The position numbers were made by a program, and so were the translations under genes. From NCBI GenBank assembly GCA_963204995.1, contig CAUJKL010000454.1:1-40003 (forward strand): 40,003 nt of DNA. Direction: 5' to 3'. Origin of the DNA: Planctomycetota bacterium (GTDB lineage Bacteria; Planctomycetota; Planctomycetia; Pirellulales; Pirellulaceae). Shown piece by piece: positions 1-8,678 of this stretch (positions are counted from its first letter, which is position 1; each line of letters opens with the position of its first letter). Below the pieces are notes generated by a model. The model did no database searches, was not told the DNA's origin, and saw nothing but the letters and a program-made list of their open reading frames with translations.

Positions 1-23
1 AGGTAAGTCGTTGACATCGTCAT
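1..23 (-). CDS. First codons of a divergent gene cut by the window edge
   Basis: On the minus strand an ATG at 23-21 is preceded by GGAGGAG (36-30) at a 6-nt spacing, a near-ideal ribosome binding site. The frame reads M-T-M-S-T-T-Y and leaves the window. Nothing can be said about the product. A second in-frame ATG lies at 17-15. The 24-266 stretch would then be the shared upstream region of this gene and the sulfatase. The call rests only on the start context. Confidence 0.45.
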
Positions 24-266
24 CGTTCTCTCCTCCAATGCCTTCTTGTTTTCCTGGCTGGGTCTTTTTGCCAGTTGTCAAACCGCAACCACCCGTTACG
101 AGTTAGCGGCACTTTTGCTGAGACGAATTCGTCTTTAGAGCGGTTGCGGCAGCGCCTTGGCAGACTGCTTCGTGAAGCGGTGCAGATCGCGCCGCAATGA
201 GAATGACTGACAACCCTTGATTGGAGTCCCATGCGTAACCTATCTTCCAGAACGACGGAGTCACCA

Positions 267-2249
267 ATGGCTTTCACCTCACTGCTGGCGGTTATCGGAC
301 TCTTGGCGATAACGGGAACCCTCCGCGCCGCGAACGCGGAACCACCCCGACATCAAAACGTCGTGTTCATTCTGGCTGACGATCTTGGGTGGAGCGATGT
401 GACGCTGCATGGCACGACGAAGTTTTACCAGACGCCGAACATCGAGCGATTGGCGAAGCGGGGAATGATGTTTACGCGAGCTTACTCGGCCAGCCCGCTG
501 TGCTCGCCCACGCGCTCGGCGATTCTCACTGGACTCAGCCCCGCGCGGACGGGCATCACCACACCCAACTGCCACTTGCCGCAGGTTGTGCTGCAAGCGA
601 CGATCGACAAGAAGGCGGCGGCGAGTCAGCATGCGATCCAGCCGTCATCGGTGTCGCGGTTGAAGACCGAGTACCGCACGCTGGCCGAGTCGCTGCACGA
701 TGCCGGTTATGCCACTGGGCATTTCGGCAAGTGGCATCTCGGCGCGGAGCCTTATTCGCCGCTCCAACACGGCTTTGATGTCGACGTGCCGCATTGGCCT
801 GGCCCGGGACCGGCTGGTAGCTATGTGGCACCGTGGAAGTTCAAGGACTTTGACCACGACCCGGATGTCCCCGATCAGCACATCGAGGATCGCATGGCCA
901 AGGAAGCGGTGGCGTTCATCGAACGGAACAAAGATCAGCCGTTCTTTCTCAACTACTGGATGTTCAGCGTCCATGCGCCGTTCGACGCTAAGAAGTCGCT
1001 GATCGAGAAACACCGTGCCCGCGTAGACCCGGACGATCCACAACGCAGCCCGACCTACGCCGCCATGATCGAGAGCATGGACGACGCCGTCGGCACGCTG
1101 CTAGACACACTCGACCGACTCGGCCTTGCCGAGCGGACGATCATTGTCTTCACCTCGGACAATGGCGGTAACATGTACAACGAGATCGACGAGACCACGC
1201 CCACGAGCAATGCGCCACTCCGAGGAGGCAAGGCCACGATGTTCGAAGGCGGGACGCGCGTTCCCTGTGTGGTCGTCATGCCCGGCGTGACGCAGGCTGG
1301 CTCGCGCAGCGACGCGCTGATTCAAAGCGAAGATTATTATCCCACGCTGCTTGACTCGCTCGCGCTCCAGCCCGCGCCGGATCAGCGTTTTGACGGTCTA
1401 AGCATCATGCCTGCATTACGAAGTGGGATAGGCATCCAGCCTGTCGAAACCGGTGAAGAGCGCGCAGCCGAAGACAGGCTGGAAGCCTATCCTACGAATC
1501 GCGCCGTCTTTCAATACTTCCCGCACAGCCCCGGAGTGCCCGACTGGTTGCCGCCAGCAGTCTCGATTCATCGCGGCGATTGGAAGTTGATTCGCATCTT
1601 CCACGGCGGCGAAAAGGGAACGCATCGCTACTTGTTGTTCAACCTGCGTGACGACCTCGGCGAGAGTACGAATCTTGCCGCTCAGAGACCTGAGCTGGTC
1701 GTTGAACTCGACGCCCGCATTGAAGCTTTCCTCGCCGAGACGAACGCTGTCGTGCCGACTCCGAATCCCGACTTCGATCCCACGAAATATCATCCCGAGG
1801 ACGAAGGCCAGCCAAAGCCGAAGGCTCGAGCGAAAGCCGCATCGCCCGCTGCGGGTGTGGCCAAACCAGACGACAGCGACCCTGCGTTACAAGGCTGGAA
1901 GATACGCAACGGTACGGCTATCGTGAAAGACGGCATCGTTACGGTGCGAGGCAAGGCCGAACCATTTCTCGGTGTTGGTGCGGGCCTCAGCGGGCCGGCA
2001 AAAGTGACCTTCCGCGTTCGCAGCGCTGCCGGTGGTGCTGGCAAGGCCGAGTGGATTCCCAGCGGTGGCCAGCCACAGTCGCTTCCCTTCGTCATTGCGG
2101 CGGGCGACTGGCAGACGATCATGCTCGACATTCCGGCCACGGGCCCGCTTGGCATCTTCCGTCTGTACTTGCCTGCGCAAACGCAGTCGGTCGAAGTCGA
2201 TCACGTCGAGCTGACCGGTACTGGCAAACCGCGACGCTGGGATTTTTGA
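267..2249 (+). CDS. Secreted sulfatase (arylsulfatase A-like, formylglycine type)
   Basis: Hydrolyses sulfate esters, probably on a sulfated glycan, outside the cytoplasm. The frame is open from 231, but ATG 267 has GGAG six bases upstream and begins directly with a signal peptide (about residues 1-24, ending LRAANA), so I chose it (660 aa). Visible motifs are the metal-binding ADDLGWSD (D38, D39), the sulfatase signature CSPTR with C79 as the residue converted to formylglycine, GKWHLG near 154-159, and SDNGG (D298, N299) for the second half of the metal site. After the sulfatase fold come a Lys/Ala/Pro-rich linker (about 515-540) and a beta-rich C-terminal domain of about 110 residues that may bind carbohydrate. 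Residues about 385-411 are encoded by a palindromic repeat inserted in frame. The substrate cannot be told from sequence. Confidence 0.93.
   Translation: MAFTSLLAVIGLLAITGTLRAANAEPPRHQNVVFILADDLGWSDVTLHGTTKFYQTPNIERLAKRGMMFTRAYSASPLCSPTRSAILTGLSPARTGITTPNCHLPQVVLQATIDKKAAASQHAIQPSSVSRLKTEYRTLAESLHDAGYATGHFGKWHLGAEPYSPLQHGFDVDVPHWPGPGPAGSYVAPWKFKDFDHDPDVPDQHIEDRMAKEAVAFIERNKDQPFFLNYWMFSVHAPFDAKKSLIEKHRARVDPDDPQRSPTYAAMIESMDDAVGTLLDTLDRLGLAERTIIVFTSDNGGNMYNEIDETTPTSNAPLRGGKATMFEGGTRVPCVVVMPGVTQAGSRSDALIQSEDYYPTLLDSLALQPAPDQRFDGLSIMPALRSGIGIQPVETGEERAAEDRLEAYPTNRAVFQYFPHSPGVPDWLPPAVSIHRGDWKLIRIFHGGEKGTHRYLLFNLRDDLGESTNLAAQRPELVVELDARIEAFLAETNAVVPTPNPDFDPTKYHPEDEGQPKPKARAKAASPAAGVAKPDDSDPALQGWKIRNGTAIVKDGIVTVRGKAEPFLGVGAGLSGPAKVTFRVRSAAGGAGKAEWIPSGGQPQSLPFVIAAGDWQTIMLDIPATGPLGIFRLYLPAQTQSVEVDHVELTGTGKPRRWDF
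1423..1495. repeat. Palindromic element inside the sulfatase gene (in frame)
   Basis: The left arm GTGGGATAGGC-A-TCCAGCCTGTC (1423-1445) and the right arm GACAGGCTGGAAGCCTATCCTAC (1473-1495) are inverted copies with two mismatches, separated by 27 bases. The arms are the same sequence as the intergenic palindromes at 24,082-24,144 and 34,079-34,141. Here the element is translated as part of the sulfatase, between the D-G-L-S-I-M-P segment and the F-P-H-S segment, where other sulfatases have a short variable loop. Confidence 0.85.
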
Positions 2250-2265
2250 CGATAGCTCTCGGGAA

Positions 2266-2305
2266 GTTCCGATGACGGGCAGGATTGTCCGTGCGACGCC
2301 GGAAC
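2266..2305. terminator. Possible hairpin between convergent genes
   Basis: GTTCCG (2266-2271) pairs with CGGAAC (2300-2305), with an inner ACGG/CCGT stem. It sits in the 75-bp gap between the convergent sulfatase and kbl genes. There is no clear T-run directly after it, so the terminator role is weakly supported. Confidence 0.3.
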
Positions 2306-2324
2306 TGCGAAGACTTGTTCCGGC

Positions 2325-3518
2325 CTACTTTTTCAGTGATCGCAGCTCTTTAAATGCTCTCAGCGCTTGCTCGATGTGTTCGTCCGTGTGAGCGGCGGAC
2401 ATTTGAATACGGAGGCGGGCGGTGCCTTCGGGGACCACGGGGAAACCGAAGCCGATGACGAAGATGCCTTTCTTCAATAACTCGTTGGACAGGCGAATCG
2501 CTTCGGCGGTCTCGCCGACAATGATCGGCAAGATCGCGGTGGGCGAATCGAGTACGTCGTAGCCGAGATTCTGCAGGCCGCTGCGCATCTTGGCGACGTT
2601 TTCATGAAGCCGCGTGACGCGTTCGGGCTCGCGTTGCAAGACCTCCAACGCCTTCGCGGCACTACAGGCGACGGTCGGTGGCAGTGCATTGGAGAACAAT
2701 TGCGGACGGCTGCGTTGAATCAAATAATCGATCACTTCGCGCGGACCGGCGACATAACCGCCTGCTGCTCCGCCCAAAGCTTTTCCCAACGTTCCGGTGA
2801 AGATATCGACGCCGCCTGGGCCGGTCGCGGGGAGGTGAAAGTGCTCGTGAACACCGCGTCCATGCTGGCCCAGCACGCCCGTGCCATGCGAGTCGTCGAC
2901 AACCAGCGTGGCACCGTGTTCGCTACACACCGAGGTCAACTCCGGCAACCTTGCGACGTCACCTTCCATGCTGAAGACGCCGTCCGTGACCACAATCTTG
3001 ACGGGAGACTGATCGACTTCTCGCAACACGGTTCGCAAAGCGTCGATATCGCTATGAGCGTAGACCTTCCGTGTTGCTTGGCGAGCGAGTCGTGTGGCAT
3101 CGATGATGCTGGCGTGATTCAGCTCGTCCGACACAATCGCGTCGCCTTCTTGCACGAGGTTCGCGATCAGCCCTTCGTTCGCGTTCCAACAACTGACATA
3201 AGTCAATGCGGCTTCGGTCCCTAGGAAAGTCGCAATGCGTTCTTCCAAATCGCGATGGCAATCAAACGTCCCACAAATAAAGCGAACGCTGGCGGTCCCC
3301 GCTCCGTACTTCTTCAATCCCGCGATGCCCGCTTCCACGACCTCGGTGTGATTCGCCAAACCGAGATAGTTATTCGAGCAAAAGACCAGGATCTCGCCGA
3401 GCCCATCGATGTGAGTGACTGGTGCCATCGGGGCTGTGAGGTAACGCAGTTGCTTGTAGGTGCCCGCACTGCGAAGTTCTTCGAGCGTACCGCGAAGTCG
3501 ACTGGAAAGCGTGGCCAT
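2325..3518 (-). CDS. kbl: Glycine C-acetyltransferase (2-amino-3-ketobutyrate CoA ligase)
   Basis: A PLP enzyme of the alpha-oxoamine synthase family that cleaves 2-amino-3-ketobutyrate with CoA to glycine and acetyl-CoA, the second step of threonine breakdown. At 397 aa it is the usual family length. The PLP lysine is K246 in TGTLGKALGG, and the cofactor site VDDSHGTG (D208, H211) is intact. The segments NNYLGLANH and ASVRFICGT are those typical of Kbl rather than of 8-amino-7-oxononanoate synthase or 5-aminolevulinate synthase, which are the nearest alternatives. A GAGGAG site lies about 9 bases before the ATG. The usual partner, threonine dehydrogenase, is not next to it, and the neighbours are unrelated. 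Confidence 0.9.
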   Translation of the reverse strand: MATLSSRLRGTLEELRSAGTYKQLRYLTAPMAPVTHIDGLGEILVFCSNNYLGLANHTEVVEAGIAGLKKYGAGTASVRFICGTFDCHRDLEERIATFLGTEAALTYVSCWNANEGLIANLVQEGDAIVSDELNHASIIDATRLARQATRKVYAHSDIDALRTVLREVDQSPVKIVVTDGVFSMEGDVARLPELTSVCSEHGATLVVDDSHGTGVLGQHGRGVHEHFHLPATGPGGVDIFTGTLGKALGGAAGGYVAGPREVIDYLIQRSRPQLFSNALPPTVACSAAKALEVLQREPERVTRLHENVAKMRSGLQNLGYDVLDSPTAILPIIVGETAEAIRLSNELLKKGIFVIGFGFPVVPEGTARLRIQMSAAHTDEHIEQALRAFKELRSLKK

Positions 3519-3568
3519 AATAGAAACTCCTCGATCTTAAGAAGACGGTCGTAGTTGATCGTCGCGGA

Positions 3569-4681
3569 TCAATCCCACTCGCCCAGCTGAATACGTCGTT
3601 CGATGATTTCACCGCCTCGACGTAGCGTCACATCGACGATTTGCCCGGCATCGTGTTCAGCGATCATATCTTTCAGCGACAAGTAGTCGCCCACTTTTTT
3701 GGTATCGTACGTCAAAAAGACGTCGCCGGGTCTCAGCCCTGCTTTGTCGGCCGCCGTGCCGGGAGTAACATGAGCGATCTCCCATATCGGGTTCTTTTCC
3801 TGCGTCGGGGAGATGCCGAGAAAGGCTCCTTTGCGTCGGTCGATCTTTGCCGCTAACGCCGCCTGGAGCTTGGTTTCTCCGTCCAGCGTCACCTTCGTTC
3901 CGTACAGATCCAGCTTTGTCACACGTTGACACTGCGCGAGGTGAACGACCGCATCGTCGCCGATATTCATATAAAACAGCCGCAGGAATTCTAGGCGTGC
4001 CAGAGTCTTCAGCGGAGCCAGCCCTTCATCCGTGATCTTGGCCCGTTTGATTTTTACCAGTTGGATGTTAGGCATGTTCGCGATGTGTGCCAGCCAGCTG
4101 TCTTCTACTTTCTCGCCGACGAACGATACTTGCTGCACATCGTGCAAGAATTTGAGCCATCGCAAGTCGTCCACTGTTCCGCGCCAATTGTCGCCGATCT
4201 CAATCATGAAGAGCGGCCCCATCGTGGACGCGAGCTCTTGGTAATTTTGATCGATCCTCGCACCCAAGCGTTGTAGCTCGGCGAGAGCGCGTTGTTGGCG
4301 AAGTGAATCGAGTTTATCCAGGGCATCCCGTGCATGTCTGGCCGCCGCAGTGACACGCGCTGCCGCGATCTTTTCCAGCGACGAACGCGCCGACGTTTCG
4401 GTGGCTTCATCTCCTGCAACGGCGAGTTGTTGGAGGATGTAGATGCCGCGCGTCGTAACTTCCAGGCCATGCTGGGCGATACCCTCCATCAGTGGTTCGA
4501 TCGCTGCGGCTCCAGCCGCGATCAGATGTTTCGTGGCGGCATCGCGCTTGGTGAATCGTTCCGCACCCAAGTCCGCGACCCACTCTTCGACCTGCGCGAG
4601 CGTCGGTAAAGTGTCTTGTGCGACCGCAGTCGCTGGGATGCTGGTGAGTGGAAGTAGGATGGCTATCGTGAGGAATCGCAT
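3569..4681 (-). CDS. Secreted protein with leucine-rich-repeat-like region and C-terminal PDZ domain
   Basis: 370 aa with an N-terminal signal peptide (about 1-21, ending VAQD). Residues 25-140 are helical and Ala-rich, resembling HEAT-like repeats. About 165-265 contains leucine-rich-repeat-like units (for example KITDEGLAPLKTLARLEFLRL). Residues about 285-368 form a PDZ domain with GFLGI-like and PGTAADKAGLRPGD motifs. It is probably a periplasmic or membrane-associated protein-binding scaffold. No protease catalytic domain is present, so it is not an HtrA/Deg protease. It lies 50 bp downstream of kbl's start on the same strand but with no obvious functional link. The exact role is unknown. 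Confidence 0.75.
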   Translation of the reverse strand: MRFLTIAILLPLTSIPATAVAQDTLPTLAQVEEWVADLGAERFTKRDAATKHLIAAGAAAIEPLMEGIAQHGLEVTTRGIYILQQLAVAGDEATETSARSSLEKIAAARVTAAARHARDALDKLDSLRQQRALAELQRLGARIDQNYQELASTMGPLFMIEIGDNWRGTVDDLRWLKFLHDVQQVSFVGEKVEDSWLAHIANMPNIQLVKIKRAKITDEGLAPLKTLARLEFLRLFYMNIGDDAVVHLAQCQRVTKLDLYGTKVTLDGETKLQAALAAKIDRRKGAFLGISPTQEKNPIWEIAHVTPGTAADKAGLRPGDVFLTYDTKKVGDYLSLKDMIAEHDAGQIVDVTLRRGGEIIERRIQLGEWD

Positions 4682-4833
4682 GAGTGGTTCTCGCGCCAGG
4701 CTGACTAATGTTGCATTCTGGCCTGTCTGCGGCGTTGACGCCAGACGAATCAGGCATTCGGCAGTTTCCCTTCCCGCACTGATCCGATTGGCCTAGAATG
4801 CGGCAGTTCGGTGATTTTCTGCTGGAGTTGAAC

Positions 4834-5844
4834 ATGCGAAGACCAGACGGCCAAACTATATTCCTCGGCGGTGCCGCCGTGGTTTTCATTCTGGTAATGT
4901 ATCTGACCATCTTCAATAACCGCGGAGATGCCGAGAGCCAGCTCCCGCGTTCCGGTCCCATCACGCTGGAAACCATCCCCTTCGATGGGCGACAGGCATT
5001 TCGGTTTCTGGAGGATATCTGCGATATCGGGCCGCGACCGAGCGGGTCGCCTGGCATGATCAAGCAGCAAGAGTTACTGACAACTCACTTCAAGGACCTC
5101 GGCGCGAAGGTCGATCTACAACAGTTCGACTCGCGGCATCCAGCCGATGGGTCGCGCGTGACCATGTCGAATGTGATCATCCAATGGCATCCCGAACGAA
5201 TGCAACGAGTGTTGTTGTGCGCTCATTACGACACCCGCCCGTACCCTGATCAGGACCGACGTAATCCGCGCGGCACGTTTATCGGTGCGAACGACGGAGC
5301 GAGTGGCGTGGCCTTGATGATGGAGTTGGGACGGCACATGCCCGCGCTCGAGGGCCCTTTCGGCGTTGATTTCATTCTGTTCGATGCCGAGGAATTCATC
5401 TTCGACGCGAATCGCGACAAGTACTTCCTGGGTTCGGAACACTTTGCGCGGCAGTATGTTGCTGATCCGCCCGCGTATCGCTATCGCGCGGGAGTTCTGC
5501 TCGACATGGTGGGGGACGCTCACCTGGAGATCTATCAGGAACGAAATAGCTTGTTTCATGCGCGCTCCCTCGTGGACGGGATTTGGAACACGGCCAATCA
5601 GCTTGGTGTTCGTGAGTTCGTGCGGCGACCGGGCTATGAGATCAAAGACGATCATTTGGCGTTGAACATGATCGCTCGCATCCCCACGTGCGACATCATC
5701 GACTTCGATTATCCTCGCCCACGTGCGACGAGTTATTGGCACACCGAGGCGGATACACCCGACAAGTGCTCGCCGTTGTCGCTGGCCAAAGTGGGTTGGG
5801 TCATGCTGGAATGGCTCAAGGGCATCCAACAGGCTCGCGAGTAG
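4834..5844 (+). CDS. M28-family zinc metallopeptidase / glutaminyl-cyclase-like protein
   Basis: 336 aa with an N-terminal membrane anchor (about residues 8-27), so it is probably displayed outside the cytoplasm. The frame is open from 4798, but ATG 4834 is preceded by GGAG at 9 bases and was chosen. Metal-site motifs of the M28 fold are in order: AHYDTRPY (H131, D133), GANDGASG (D154), DAEEF (E186/E187), LLDMVGD (D224 or D228) and WHTEADT near residues 310-316. The arrangement also fits bacterial glutaminyl-peptide cyclotransferase-like proteins, so aminopeptidase and cyclase activities cannot be separated by eye. It is divergent from the PDZ gene. Confidence 0.82.
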   Translation: MRRPDGQTIFLGGAAVVFILVMYLTIFNNRGDAESQLPRSGPITLETIPFDGRQAFRFLEDICDIGPRPSGSPGMIKQQELLTTHFKDLGAKVDLQQFDSRHPADGSRVTMSNVIIQWHPERMQRVLLCAHYDTRPYPDQDRRNPRGTFIGANDGASGVALMMELGRHMPALEGPFGVDFILFDAEEFIFDANRDKYFLGSEHFARQYVADPPAYRYRAGVLLDMVGDAHLEIYQERNSLFHARSLVDGIWNTANQLGVREFVRRPGYEIKDDHLALNMIARIPTCDIIDFDYPRPRATSYWHTEADTPDKCSPLSLAKVGWVMLEWLKGIQQARE

Positions 5845-5980
5845 CCAGTCACGAATTCGACTACAATCAGGTTCGTGCTCAGCACATGGCCGAGCACGCG
5901 ACACTACAAGCTCAGGTCGACAAGATCCGAAGGCGCAAAGGAAACGGGCAGGCACACGAGTGAGCTTCGGAGAGAATGCG

Positions 5981-6316
5981 ATGGAGGCCTTGAACGTCAC
6001 CACGATCCTATGTCCGAACTGTGGTGCCGCGTTGGAACCAACCGCCGCGACATGCCGACAGTGTGGTGGCATCATGGCGAAGCAGCAGTCGGACGAGTCG
6101 CTGGCCAGGTCGAAGCAGTTGCTCGATCGCCCGTGGGTCATTGTTGTGTTGCTGTTGCATGTGGGGCTTTTGGGGATTCCTTTGTATTGGAAGACGAATT
6201 ACTCCTTGGGCGTACGGTTGTTCTTGGTAGTCGCATCGATCATTTACACGGTCGGGGCTGTCACATTCATCGTAGTCATGGTGCAGTGGTTGTTTCATCA
6301 GGTCACAGGCGGCTAG
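5981..6316 (+). CDS. Zinc-ribbon membrane protein, function unknown
   Basis: 111 aa. The N-terminus has CPNC (C11, C14) and CRQC (C25, C28), a treble-clef or zinc-ribbon pair, followed by two hydrophobic segments (about 51-71 and 78-105). The frame extends upstream to 5723, inside the peptidase gene in another frame. ATG 5981 has GGAGAG about 8 bases before it and starts just before the zinc ribbon, so I take it as the start. It ends 13 bases before the glycosyltransferase gene and is probably co-transcribed with it. I do not recognise a named family. Confidence 0.7.
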   Translation: MEALNVTTILCPNCGAALEPTAATCRQCGGIMAKQQSDESLARSKQLLDRPWVIVVLLLHVGLLGIPLYWKTNYSLGVRLFLVVASIIYTVGAVTFIVVMVQWLFHQVTGG

Positions 6317-6329
6317 AGCTGGATAAGTT

Positions 6330-7484
6330 ATGAATGACCTGTTGTATTACTTGGCGATTGCCAACCTGTCGATTTGTGCGATCGTGGGGATTCCGCTGGT
6401 CTTCGGCATGCGAAAGATTCGCAAGATCAGTGACATCTCTGCCGACTTGGATGGCCAGTGGCCGCGAGTTTCCGTAATCGTGGCCGCTCGCAATGAGGAA
6501 CGCGATATCGAAGCGGGGCTGCGTTCGCTCTTGCAGCTCGACTACGACGATTTGGAGATTATCGTTGTCAACGATCGCTCGACGGATCGAACCGGGGAGA
6601 TCCTCGATCGAATTGCGAATGAGCATCCAAGGTTGGTCGTCGCACATCTCAGCGAGCTTCCCGCTGGTTGGCTCGGCAAGAATCATGCCTTGTATTACGG
6701 GACAACTCGCGCCACGGGCGAGTTGATCTTATTTACCGATGCGGACGTTGTGATGGAGCCATCCGTCTTGCGTCGCGCGGTCGGTTATCTGCTCCGGCAT
6801 CAGATCGATCATCTGCCGATGCTGTTCGAAGTGCGGATGCCAAGCTGGTTGCTCGAATCGTTCGTCATCACCTTCAGCGTCTACCTCATGACCTACTGTC
6901 GGCCGTGGCAATGCCCAAACCCCAAACGCTCTGGGCATATCGGCATCGGCGGCTTCAACCTCGTGCGAGCCGACGTTTATCAGAAGATCGGCACTCACGA
7001 AGTCATTCGCATGCGCCCCGATGACGACCTGAAGTTCGGCAAGCTGATCAAGCGCGAGGGCTTTCGGCAAGAGTTGCTGAACGGGGCTGGCATGATGTAC
7101 GTGCCTTGGTACGCCTCGATCCGCGAACTGATTGTGGGGCTGGAAAAGAACACGTTCTCGGGCGTCGACTACAGCATTGCATACTCATTGTTCGCTGGCG
7201 TCTGCATGTTGTTATTCAACGTCTTTCCCTTTGTCGCGGTTTTTTTCACGACGGGCACGACATGGTGGCTGTATGTCGCGGTGGCGGTGAGCCTGTGGGG
7301 AATGGGTGCGTGGGCCGCGTATCATGGCAAGGCGCGGCTGTCGTGTTGTCTGGGCTTCCCGCTTGCGGCGTTGATGTTCGTCTATATTCAGTGGCGAGCA
7401 CTAACCTTGAATTTATGGCAAGGCGGAATACGCTGGCGCGACACGCATTACTCGCTGGCGGAGCTCAAGGCCAACAAGATTTAG
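6330..7484 (+). CDS. Family 2 glycosyltransferase, membrane-bound (CrtQ/HpnB-like)
   Basis: 384 aa. A short N-terminal membrane helix (about 5-26) is followed by a GT-A domain: VSVIVAARNE (48-57), VVNDRSTD with D82 for the nucleotide, FTDADV with the DxD pair D137/D139, GGFN (207-210), and RPDDDLKFG (D231-233) as the probable catalytic acid region. Three or four hydrophobic segments fill residues about 275-355. This layout matches glycosyltransferases acting on lipid acceptors, including carotenoid and hopanoid enzymes. The true acceptor is not visible, and no carotenoid or hopanoid genes are adjacent. Confidence 0.85.
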   Translation: MNDLLYYLAIANLSICAIVGIPLVFGMRKIRKISDISADLDGQWPRVSVIVAARNEERDIEAGLRSLLQLDYDDLEIIVVNDRSTDRTGEILDRIANEHPRLVVAHLSELPAGWLGKNHALYYGTTRATGELILFTDADVVMEPSVLRRAVGYLLRHQIDHLPMLFEVRMPSWLLESFVITFSVYLMTYCRPWQCPNPKRSGHIGIGGFNLVRADVYQKIGTHEVIRMRPDDDLKFGKLIKREGFRQELLNGAGMMYVPWYASIRELIVGLEKNTFSGVDYSIAYSLFAGVCMLLFNVFPFVAVFFTTGTTWWLYVAVAVSLWGMGAWAAYHGKARLSCCLGFPLAALMFVYIQWRALTLNLWQGGIRWRDTHYSLAELKANKI

Positions 7485-7570
7485 GGAACACGGATGCCGC
7501 CTGTGGCAGCGGCAAGAACCAGCCTGTAGATTGAACGTGTCATTCAGATGTTCTTTGCTGCTGGTCGCCT

Positions 7571-8485
7571 ATGCCGATTGGAATCGATCCGAAAGTTGAC
7601 TTCGCGTTTAAACTGGTCTTCGGCAGTCCCGATCACACGCGAATCACCATCCATTTCCTGAACGCCGTGCTGAATCTTACTCAGCCGATTACTTCGGTGA
7701 AGATCTTGAATCCGATCCAAGGCAAGGACCGCGCGGACGACAAACTGGTCGTCCTCGACATCCTGGCGGCGGACGCGGCCGGTCGTCGTTACAACATCGA
7801 AATGCAGACGACGTTGCCAACCGATCTTCCCAAAAGACTGACTTATTACAATTGCCTCAATTTTGTCCGCCAGCTTTCGGAGGGCGACCCGTACTTCGAG
7901 CTGCGACCGGCGATTAGCATTTGCGTCTTAGATCGCGTACTGTTTGCTGAAGCGTCGGAGTTTCATTTAAGTTTTCGGCTTCGCTGCGATCAGCGAGAAT
8001 TGATTTTTGGTAACGATTTGGTCTTCCACACGCTGGAGTTGCCAAAGTTCCAGCCTGGGCGTCATAATACGAAAGTGCTCGGTTCGCTCGAGAAGTGGCT
8101 TTACTTTCTCAATCATGCCGAAGACTTGGAAGCGGATGAATTGACTGATCAGTTAATTGACGAAGAATATCGCGAGGCGGCGAGGATATTAGAAATGATC
8201 TCGAAATCACCCGACGATCGACAATTCTACGAAGCTCGAATGAAGTTCCTTCACGACGAGGAGGCCCGTCTGATTGCTGCCCATGAAGAAGGGCGTAAAG
8301 AAGGGATGGAGCGAGGGATGGAGCAAGGGGCGGCGAAAGGCTCAGTAGCGGGTAAGATTCAGGTATTGCAGAGTCTCTTGGGCGACTACGAAAGTCTTTT
8401 GAGTGACCTATTGCAGCTTGGGAACGACGAACTTTCCGCGATGCTGTTGGAGTTACAGGAGCGACTACGCTCTCGCGGCAACTGA
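7571..8485 (+). CDS. Rpn-family PD-(D/E)XK nuclease / transposase-like protein
   Basis: 304 aa of the Rpn/PDDEXK_2 family (recombination-promoting nucleases, often annotated as putative transposases). The opening I-D-P-K-V-D-F-A-F-K-L-V-F-G is characteristic. The nuclease core shows VLDILA (D63) followed by YNIEMQ (E77, Q79), matching the family's D...ExQ signature. The C-terminal third has a Glu/Lys/Gly-rich segment (about 236-257) with imperfect EGM/RGMEQG-type repeats before a final helical region. Families of this kind copy themselves around genomes and are strain-variable. No flanking inverted repeats are obvious here. Confidence 0.85.
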   Translation: MPIGIDPKVDFAFKLVFGSPDHTRITIHFLNAVLNLTQPITSVKILNPIQGKDRADDKLVVLDILAADAAGRRYNIEMQTTLPTDLPKRLTYYNCLNFVRQLSEGDPYFELRPAISICVLDRVLFAEASEFHLSFRLRCDQRELIFGNDLVFHTLELPKFQPGRHNTKVLGSLEKWLYFLNHAEDLEADELTDQLIDEEYREAARILEMISKSPDDRQFYEARMKFLHDEEARLIAAHEEGRKEGMERGMEQGAAKGSVAGKIQVLQSLLGDYESLLSDLLQLGNDELSAMLLELQERLRSRGN

Positions 8486-8678
8486 TCACGTTCCGAGGTG
8501 ACATTTGAGTCGACGAAGACTCTTCGATTTCGATTTCGCGATAACTGAATTGCGTTCGGTACGGGGAAAACATTCTGCGGCGAGCGTGTGTTTGCAGTAC
8601 CTCACTGCGCCGGTTATGATCGACGACGTCGCTCCTCGAAACACCCGCCCCACGCACCCCACCTTGTCGGAGACTACC

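Noticed and set aside
5885-5963. 25-codon ORF (MAEHATLQAQVDKIRRRKG...) between the peptidase and zinc-ribbon genes
   Set aside because: The peptide looks helical and charged, but there is no ribosome site before the ATG and it is too short to support without conservation data.
5116-6141. 341-codon minus-strand frame over the M28 peptidase gene
   Set aside because: The peptidase motifs on the plus strand are complete. The antisense frame crosses two plus-strand genes and shows no domain.
7571-8485. An insertion sequence around the Rpn-type gene
   Set aside because: No terminal inverted repeats or target duplication are visible, and the family is a nuclease group often mislabelled as a transposase.
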